Shown: in pieces, positions 6,840-11,934 of the stretch | Layout: each line of letters opens with the position of its first letter | How positions within the stretch are numbered: the stretch's first letter is position 1 | Assembly: GCA_022572905.1 (NCBI GenBank) | Contig: JACZUZ010000015.1 | Location: 1-11,934 of the forward strand | Source: Candidatus Zixiibacteriota bacterium | GTDB taxonomy: Bacteria; Zixibacteria; MSB-5A5; GN15; JACZUZ01 | Direction of reading: 5' to 3' | DNA: 11,934 bases | Program-made: the position numbers and the translations under genes | The notes under the pieces: model-generated | What the model saw: the letters and a program-made list of their open reading frames with translations, nothing else | Database searches by the model: none | Told to the model about the DNA's origin: nothing

Positions 6840-7013
6840 ATGAGTAGAATGCGTTACACATCAGATAAATCCAGCACTTACTTTGAAATAGCGGAGACAG
6901 ACATGGAAAAGTTGAAATCAAACCTACCACGGCTGAACAGATTGTATCGCCTGCAGCGCTTCTTTGACCAAACTTTCCTCGCGGAGCGGTTCGAATTCAG
7001 GATAGCGAGATAG
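6840..7013 (+). CDS. Possible 57-residue small protein, antisense to the kinase 3' end
   Basis: An ATG at 6840 is preceded by GGAGGAGG about 6 bases upstream, one of the best ribosome sites in the window. The frame runs 57 codons to TAG at 7011-7013 and encodes a basic, partly helical peptide (MSRMRYTSDK, then KLKSNLPRLNRLYRLQRFF) with no recognised motif. The last 90 bases overlap the end of the kinase gene on the other strand. No clear promoter was found, and the purine-rich stretch could be chance. Weak candidate. Confidence 0.22.
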   Translation: MSRMRYTSDKSSTYFEIAETDMEKLKSNLPRLNRLYRLQRFFDQTFLAERFEFRIAR

Positions 7014-9473
7014 AGCCGGAAGTTCGCGCCAGCCCATTTCGATTGCGCTGAGAAGATGTGATGTCGCAGTCTCGATTTCACCGGCTTTCGAGTAATATAG
7101 AGCAAAATCAAAATGCGCCTGCCTTACTCCGCCGTCGAACACCGGTTGAAAACTCATCCCTTTGCGTTCGCTAAATGACTTCTCCGCGGATTGAAGTCGT
7201 GATAGCGCTTCCCGGCGCATACCCAGATTGTGAAATGCTCTCGCCATACCGAGATTCGCACGAATGAAGAAGAAACCCAACCCGAGACCCTGAGGATGAT
7301 CAGCAATTAACTCCAAAGCCGAATCGAATTGTCCGAGCGCTTCATCAGAGCTCCCGCTCCCCAGAGACATTTCCCCTAAATAGCAAAGCGTTAGCGCCTC
7401 AAATGTTCGCTTATAGACATGATCCTTGCCTGACAGACTCTCTAACGCCTGCAAAAGAACACTTTCCGCTTGCGACGATTCGCCACCACGACGAAGATAC
7501 AGTCCGCCCAATAGAGTGGGTCCTCCGACGAACTTCACGTAAGCGGAATTTTGTGATCTCTCTATTTCAGTGGACTTCTCGAAATGGGGAAGCGCCCGGT
7601 CGTACATACCGTGGTTAACATACATTAGACCGATCAGCATTCTTGCAGGTTGATACCTTGGTTCGAGCGAAATACATTTCGCATAACAATCATGGACCCG
7701 GCGCTGCGCGTCGATGTCATATTCTCTGGATATTTCTGCGCTATATGCGGCGCCGAGAAAGTAGTGGCTCAGTGGATGGGTAGGATCAAGCTGGACGGCC
7801 TTTTCCCCATATTCGATTGCTTTCTCTGGAAGCCGGTCGCGCATGTATGCGTAGGTAAGCCAAATGAACGGATCAGCAAGTTTATCATCAATTTCAATGG
7901 ATTTTTCGAGATGTTGTATCCCCTCCCGCAAGCATGCGGGATCATTGGAGTGGATAAACCGTGTCACGAGCAAGCTGCCGAGTCCTGAATATGCGAGTGC
8001 GTAATCCGGGGCCGCAGCAATCGCCTTTTCGAAATACTCCTGCGCCTGATCGGCGCCACTTAAACTGAACTCGCTGAATAGCTGCCGTCCGCGAGCGAAG
8101 AGCTCGAACGCCTGATTGCGTCCGCTCGACGCAGCAGCTGTTGTTGCGTCTTTCAGAGCCGATGTCGAACGGTTCATGGAACCGGCGAGTTCTTTGACTA
8201 CCTGATCCTGCAGAGTGAAAATGTCAGACATCATCCCATCGACCTTACAAGACTCTATCACCTCGTTGCGGGCAGTGTCCGCAACGCTCGCGATAATGCG
8301 CACCGAGTCTCCCATTCGCTGATAACTGCCGCTGACAACCCAACGCGCAAAAAGTTGTGACCCCATATTCAGCAGAGCCTCATCCCCAAGCCCGGCCAAC
8401 TGTCTGTCCCCTGCGATACGTTTGACACGGTCTGACGCTATGCAGCTCAGGCCGGATATTTTCTTAAGATCTGCCAGTATCGTTTCGGAGATACCTGTGC
8501 CGAGCCAGTCATCGGCGCTATTTCCGGTGACATTTGCGAACGGCAGTATGGCCACCAACTCATCAGAGTCTCGACCAGACTTCTTGCCGGGCAAGTCTAA
8601 CTTCTTGTCGTCGGTGGCGGCTACGGTATCAGCTAACCTCGCTGGCTCTTCCGTAAAGCTACTTTTGCCGGAAGGATCATTGAGATCGGCTAAAACTTCG
8701 GACACTGACTGAGGGCGTTCCGAAGGCTCTTTGGCCAGCATGCGGTGAACAAGAGACTGCAGCGCGTCGTCTACGTCACTGCGTATTGCACTGAGAGGCT
8801 TTGGGTCCTCGTGTGCGATGGCATACACAATTGCCGCGTCATAATCACCTTGAAAGGGAGTGACGCCTGCAATCATCTCATACAAAACGCAACCCAACGA
8901 GAAAATATCGGTCCTGTGATCAACAGCCTCGCCTCTCGCCTGTTCCGGTGACTGATACATCAGCGTACCCATGGTAGTACCCGTGCGAGTCAAACGGGTG
9001 GCGCCGGATAACCTGGCGAGTCCGAAATCGAGAATCCTGACGCGGCCTTGTGAGTCGAGTAATATGTTGGATGGTTTTATGTCGCGGTGGATAATCTTGG
9101 ATTCATGAGCCGATATCATTCCCTCGCAGATCTGCCCGGCAATATCCGACACGTCTTCAAGGGAAAGTGGGCCGGATTGAAAGCGAGCCTCCAGTGTCTG
9201 ACCCGGAACGTATTCCATGGCAATGAACAACTGGTCTTCGTGTTCTCCCAGCTCATAGACAGCCACAATGTTCGGATGAGTCAACGCCGCCACAGCCTGC
9301 GCCTCGCGTTCGAATCGTTTCCTCAATTCAGATTTCGCTGCATAAGCCGATGGCAGAAATTTGAGCGCCACCTTTCGCTTCAGCCGGGTGTCTTCCGCGA
9401 GGTAGACATCGCCCATCCCGCCGGAACCGAGTTTCTCGAGGATTTTATAGTGATGAACTTGCTTCCCGATCAT
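6924..9473 (-). CDS. Ser/Thr protein kinase with TolB-like domain and TPR repeats
   Basis: 849 residues. The N-terminus is a complete Hanks-type kinase domain (about 9-265): glycine loop GSGGMG (16-21), ATP-binding Lys38 (VALKF), helix-C Glu near 57, catalytic loop HRDIKPSN (129-136, Asp131), DFG (149-151), an activation loop rich in Thr (RLTRTGTTMGT, 160-170) and SPE (175-177). A polar linker (266-304) leads to a TolB N-terminal-like domain (about 305-430, ILPFANVTG and WLGTGISETI). At least five TPR-like helix pairs occupy about 455-815. Many bacterial kinases of this layout have a membrane helix after the kinase domain; none is visible here, so the protein is probably cytosolic. The ATG at 9473 fits the family start (MIGKQVHHYKILEKLG); only a weak AGAG precedes it. 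It is divergent from a PP2C phosphatase gene 347 bases away, a likely antagonist (inference). Substrates are unknown. Confidence 0.94.
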   Translation of the reverse strand: MIGKQVHHYKILEKLGSGGMGDVYLAEDTRLKRKVALKFLPSAYAAKSELRKRFEREAQAVAALTHPNIVAVYELGEHEDQLFIAMEYVPGQTLEARFQSGPLSLEDVSDIAGQICEGMISAHESKIIHRDIKPSNILLDSQGRVRILDFGLARLSGATRLTRTGTTMGTLMYQSPEQARGEAVDHRTDIFSLGCVLYEMIAGVTPFQGDYDAAIVYAIAHEDPKPLSAIRSDVDDALQSLVHRMLAKEPSERPQSVSEVLADLNDPSGKSSFTEEPARLADTVAATDDKKLDLPGKKSGRDSDELVAILPFANVTGNSADDWLGTGISETILADLKKISGLSCIASDRVKRIAGDRQLAGLGDEALLNMGSQLFARWVVSGSYQRMGDSVRIIASVADTARNEVIESCKVDGMMSDIFTLQDQVVKELAGSMNRSTSALKDATTAAASSGRNQAFELFARGRQLFSEFSLSGADQAQEYFEKAIAAAPDYALAYSGLGSLLVTRFIHSNDPACLREGIQHLEKSIEIDDKLADPFIWLTYAYMRDRLPEKAIEYGEKAVQLDPTHPLSHYFLGAAYSAEISREYDIDAQRRVHDCYAKCISLEPRYQPARMLIGLMYVNHGMYDRALPHFEKSTEIERSQNSAYVKFVGGPTLLGGLYLRRGGESSQAESVLLQALESLSGKDHVYKRTFEALTLCYLGEMSLGSGSSDEALGQFDSALELIADHPQGLGLGFFFIRANLGMARAFHNLGMRREALSRLQSAEKSFSERKGMSFQPVFDGGVRQAHFDFALYYSKAGEIETATSHLLSAIEMGWRELPALSRYPEFEPLREESLVKEALQAIQSVQPW

Positions 9474-9624
9474 GACTCTAAGAATATATGCTCATACGAC
9501 CTGTCCCTCAAATTTCCTCCCCTTTGAGGCAAGAGACCAGATACTAATTCGAATATCTACGCTACACTTTGATCAAATCAGGTTTCCTCGTATCCTCTTG
9601 CGTCATAGTATGTTATAGCGTTCT

Positions 9625-9650
9625 GGCTAGTCCATAATTTCTTACTAGCC
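9625..9650. repeat. Inverted repeat GGCTAGT-N12-ACTAGCC in the divergent region
   Basis: Seven-base arms at 9625-9631 and 9644-9650 are perfectly complementary around an AT-rich 12-base spacer (CCATAATTTCTT). The spacing puts the arm centres 19 bases apart, near two helical turns, as in many dimeric-regulator operators. Its place between divergently read signalling genes makes a shared operator plausible, but a chance repeat of this size is not excluded. Confidence 0.4.
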
Positions 9651-9689
9651 TGAAACATATTTCCATAAGGTATATTTCAAGAAGGCGAA

Positions 9690-9701
9690 CTTGCGCGCAA
9701 G
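9690..9701. repeat. 12-base perfect palindrome CTTGCGCGCAAG
   Basis: A perfect palindrome 120 bases before the phosphatase start and 217 bases before the kinase start. It stands out as GC-rich within AT-rich DNA. It could be a regulator-binding site. Confidence 0.35.
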
Positions 9702-9820
9702 ACACAACTTAAGCAGTTTAGAAAAATGCCGCAGGTCTGAATTTTGAAGTACACTACGATTGATTCACGATCTAGACTTCAACTTACGCTGCACATTCGA
9801 AATCCAAGCAACCTGATCAT

Positions 9821-11107
9821 ATGGACCGGCTCGAAGAACTAGAGAGAAAAAACAAAAGTCTGGGTGAGGCTCTGGACGAATTGGGCGCGCTCAATCAAAT
9901 CGCAACGGCAATCGGTTCGAGTTTGTCTCTCGAAGAAGTCAACGAACGCATCGTGCAACTTGTCGTGAAACGAGTCGGCGCATCTCAGGGCGGCGTCTTC
10001 CTGCTCCCGGAAAAGGGTGAGTCGAAAATGCAAACTATGGTCCGTGTGAAGGCAACAGGGTCGCAGGATGATCCGGCGCGTTTAGGTACGGCCTTCATCG
10101 GCTGGGTCATTAAGAATCAAAGGCCAATAAAGATATCCAGGAACGATGACCCTGAAGGGTTTTTGAAACAATCAACGGGCAATGTCGAATCGGCGTTGTC
10201 TGTGCCTATTAAATCACAAGGCAAATTGATCGGCGCTCTTAGTGTTTTTAACAAGCGCATGTCTGATTCATTCACCGACGGCGACAAACGCCTGCTCTCA
10301 ATTGTCGCGGCGCAATCGGCTCAGGTGATAGAGAAAATGAGACTGTTTGAAGTCGAAAAACATCTAACGGAAATCAAGAAAGAGCTATCTGTCGCCAGAA
10401 TCATTCAAGGAGAGTTTCTCCCCTCGGAATGTCCGAAAATAAATGGGTATGATATATATGCTGTTAATTTGCAGGCGGATGATGTTGGCGGTGACAGTTA
10501 TGACATTATACAATTGAGCGATTCAAAACTTTTATTTTCGCTTAGCGATGTTTGCGGGCACGGGATCGCCGCCGCTCTTATGATGGCAATGGCCCAAACA
10601 GTTATTCGCGCGCAACTGGAATCGAAAACGAATGCGCTGGATGACCTTGGCGCTTTTGTAAGTGGCGTTTCAGATTATATTCAACGCAACAGTAAAGCTC
10701 GACATTTTGTGACATCATTTATCGGCGTCCTGGACCTGGATTCACACTCTCTTGAGTATGTCAGGGCGGGCCATCCTCCCGGAATGCTGGTGGATGCGGA
10801 GGGAAACATGACCGAACTTGACCAGGGCGGTTTGCCTCTTGGTATCGTTAAGGGAACAAAATATGGATCATCCACCGTGGCTTTCCCCGCCGACGGGCGA
10901 CTGCTTGTGTACAGCGACGGAGTCACTGAATTGCCCAATGAAAAAAACGAGCAATTCGGCGCTGCGAATCTTGCAGAGTATGTGAAGAATGAAGCGAAGA
11001 GCGAATCAACGAAATTCTGCGAGAACCTTATTAATGTCTTAAAGAATTATCGCGGGAAAGCGGCTCAGGACGATGATGTCACACTTCTGACAGTTCGGCG
11101 TTTTTAG
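9821..11107 (+). CDS. GAF domain-containing SpoIIE/RsbU-type PP2C phosphatase
   Basis: 428 residues, cytosolic. Residues 1-25 form a short coiled-coil (LEELERKNKSLGEALDELG). A GAF sensory domain spans about 25-175, with LSVPIKSQGKLIGALSVFNK as its typical core. A helical connector (175-195) leads to a PP2C phosphatase domain of the SpoIIE/RsbU class: ARIIQGEFLP (192-201), metal ligand Asp225 in VGGDSYD, Asp243 in DVCGHG, AGHPPGML (316-323), GLPLGI (337-342), Asp366 in YSDGVTE and Asp417-419 in DDDVTLL. All metal-binding positions are present, so the enzyme should be active. Such proteins usually dephosphorylate a Ser-phosphorylated anti-anti-sigma factor; no STAS or anti-sigma gene is in the window, so the substrate is open. 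The divergent Ser/Thr kinase is a candidate partner (inference). The ATG has no clear Shine-Dalgarno, unlike most genes here. Confidence 0.94.
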   Translation: MDRLEELERKNKSLGEALDELGALNQIATAIGSSLSLEEVNERIVQLVVKRVGASQGGVFLLPEKGESKMQTMVRVKATGSQDDPARLGTAFIGWVIKNQRPIKISRNDDPEGFLKQSTGNVESALSVPIKSQGKLIGALSVFNKRMSDSFTDGDKRLLSIVAAQSAQVIEKMRLFEVEKHLTEIKKELSVARIIQGEFLPSECPKINGYDIYAVNLQADDVGGDSYDIIQLSDSKLLFSLSDVCGHGIAAALMMAMAQTVIRAQLESKTNALDDLGAFVSGVSDYIQRNSKARHFVTSFIGVLDLDSHSLEYVRAGHPPGMLVDAEGNMTELDQGGLPLGIVKGTKYGSSTVAFPADGRLLVYSDGVTELPNEKNEQFGAANLAEYVKNEAKSESTKFCENLINVLKNYRGKAAQDDDVTLLTVRRF

Positions 11108-11154
11108 CGGCGCCCTTAGTTGTATGTTTGAGAATACTTTTCAAAGAATCATCT

Positions 11155-11201
11155 ATTCGCGCAGTGAATTATTCACGAAGCGGATTATTCCCGCAGTAAA
11201 T
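11155..11201. repeat. Imperfect direct repeat and small dyad between convergent genes
   Basis: ATTCGCGCAGTGAAT (11155-11169) and ATTCCCGCAGTAAAT (11187-11201) match at 13 of 15 positions, 32 bases apart. GTGAAT-T-ATTCAC (11164-11176) is a perfect dyad between them. The right copy overlaps the last codons of the protease gene. The pair lies where both convergent transcripts end, but no T-tract accompanies the dyad, so terminator function is unproven. Confidence 0.3.
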
Positions 11202-11895
11202 CAATTTGCCACTTATCGCGGTCGCCGACTTTGACAATTGGCGCTATTGCCAGCATTCCTGTAGTCCCAATGCTCTTCTCAAGAAATATTAATTCTGCGA
11301 ACTGCGCCCTCGTGGAATCATCCATTTTAATTTTGTAACCCGCCTGGCGCCCTATCAGAAGTCCTTTGGCCGCCAAGGCCAGCTCAAGATGAATGCGAAG
11401 ATAACAGAGCATGTCCGCAACTACCGGTCCGGGAAATTTTTCTTTCAGGGCTATCAAATATTTTCCGGCGTGGGTTTCAGAAATCTTCCCGGTAGAAATT
11501 ATATCAAGCAATTCCATCTCAGCGTCAAATCCAACTCCGAGCCAATTTTGAAGAGCCTTCTCGCTGTAATGAAACACTATTACTAATAGAGCGGGCTGAA
11601 CGAAAATGAAAACCATTGTCGAAAAGAGCGGCGGAAGAATAAAGTGGTTATAAGTGGAGTGGATTATCCATGCCAGTAGCAGACCAGGAGCAAAAAATGG
11701 AAGCTTTCTGAATGAAGACGAGTCGGAAATTTCTTTCGAGATAACCGCAAATATCGCCGTTGTCCCGCCATGCATAATAGCTGTTCCAAATCCACGTACA
11801 ATCCAGAGCATAACACCACCATCCGCTACGCTCCGCAAATAATAAACGTTCTCAACGAGAGCGAAACCAGCGCCAACAGGCGGGGGATCCCCCTC
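11185..11895 (-). CDS. PrsW-family intramembrane protease, 5'-truncated at the contig end
   Basis: Membrane-embedded glutamic-type protease family; Bacillus PrsW makes the first cut in anti-sigma RsiW. Three of the four family landmarks are visible. VGAGFALVENVYYL has its conserved Glu codon at 11853-11851, WIVRGFGTAIMHGG has its His codon at 11772-11770, and LLAWIIHSTYNH has its His codon at 11661-11659. The first landmark (EExxK) lies beyond the contig end. About three membrane helices are seen, followed by a cytosolic C-terminal extension of some 120 residues (ALQNWLGVGFDAEMELLDII, then VADMLCYLRIHLELALAAKG, ending WQIDLLRE). Homologue-like sequence begins only at the Val codon near 11877. 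The residues before it (EGDPPP, after an in-frame TAA at 11898-11896) look unrelated and probably come from a corrupted read end. A TTG at 11838 could be miscalled as the start. Its stop is 77 bases from the phosphatase stop. Confidence 0.87.
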   Translation of the reverse strand, partial: EGDPPPVGAGFALVENVYYLRSVADGGVMLWIVRGFGTAIMHGGTTAIFAVISKEISDSSSFRKLPFFAPGLLLAWIIHSTYNHFILPPLFSTMVFIFVQPALLVIVFHYSEKALQNWLGVGFDAEMELLDIISTGKISETHAGKYLIALKEKFPGPVVADMLCYLRIHLELALAAKGLLIGRQAGYKIKMDDSTRAQFAELIFLEKSIGTTGMLAIAPIVKVGDRDKWQIDLLRE

Positions 11896-11903
11896 TTAGC
11901 AGA

Positions 11904-11934
11904 AGATCGGAAGAGCACACGGCAGAACTCCAAG
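11904..11934 (+). other. Residual Illumina TruSeq adapter at the contig end (artefact)
   Basis: The last 31 bases begin AGATCGGAAGAGCACACG, identical to the first 18 bases of the TruSeq read-1 adapter, and continue GCAGAACTCCAAG where the adapter has TCTGAACTCCAGT. That is 27 of 31 matching positions, with errors confined to the 3' part as in a low-quality read tail. It is not genomic. The preceding bases (about 11878-11903), including the palindrome GGGGGATCCCCC at 11882-11893, are also doubtful. Confidence 0.95.

Larger units (their letters stand above)
9474..9820. other. Divergent control region between kinase and phosphatase genes
   Basis: 347 bases without a gene. It must hold promoters for both flanking genes. 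I could not identify strong -35/-10 pairs. A purine-rich GGGGAGGAAA on the minus strand (about 9515-9525) lies too far from the kinase ATG to be its ribosome site. The palindrome TTTGATCAAA is at 9568-9577. Two further dyads are listed separately. Confidence 0.5.

Noticed and set aside
7650..7988. 112-codon plus-strand frame inside the kinase gene
   Set aside because: Antisense shadow of the conserved TPR region, with no ribosome site or family likeness.
9087..9527. 146-codon plus-strand frame over the kinase domain
   Set aside because: It mirrors the strongly conserved kinase domain on the other strand; no independent support.
11882..11893. GGGGGATCCCCC palindrome as a regulatory site or mobile-element end
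   Set aside because: It lies between the loss of PrsW homology and the adapter, so it is most likely a read-end artefact.

Overview
The window looks like one contig from a Gram-negative bacterium. It carries an outer-membrane porin of the TorF type, a lipoprotein and a secreted protein ending in a type I dockerin domain. That seven-blade FG-GAP propeller plus dockerin, together with a cytosolic Ser/Thr kinase fused to a TolB-like domain and TPRs, resembles FCB-group candidate phyla such as Zixibacteria. This placement is inferred from gene content, not established. The last 31 bases are degraded Illumina adapter, so the right edge is a contig end and not a biological boundary.

Layout. 1-177 (-): start of a TorF-like porin gene, cut by the window edge. 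202-1355 (-): ammonium transporter (Amt) gene just upstream of the porin in the same direction. Its first 27 or so codons are present, but about 50 bases encoding the conserved segment after MTPGLAFF are missing. The gene is therefore out of frame and is either a real pseudogene or a misassembly. 1356-2352: about 1 kb without a convincing gene, holding a likely amt promoter, an 89-base multibranched inverted-repeat structure (candidate RNA) and a near-consensus sigma-70 promoter. 2353-4266 (+): typA/bipA, a ribosome-associated GTPase. 4317-5831 (-): secreted seven-blade FG-GAP propeller with a dockerin pair. 6104-6586 (-): small NTF2-like (DUF4440/SnoaL-type) lipoprotein. 6924-9473 (-): large Ser/Thr kinase with TolB-like and TPR regions. 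9821-11107 (+): GAF-SpoIIE type PP2C phosphatase, divergent from the kinase. 11185 to the contig end (-): PrsW-family intramembrane protease with a cytosolic C-terminal extension, missing its N-terminus.

How the genes relate. Porin and Amt form a plausible ammonium-uptake pair across the two membranes. The divergent kinase and phosphatase share a 347-base control region with an inverted repeat and a palindrome, and may be opposing enzymes of one phospho-signalling circuit. The PrsW-like protease ends 77 bases from the phosphatase on the opposite strand; in Bacillus PrsW acts in anti-sigma degradation, but nothing here shows a functional link. I see no CRISPR, tRNA, rRNA, insertion sequence or phage gene. 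I found no clearly new multi-gene system; the best leads are the kinase/phosphatase pair and the structured element before typA.
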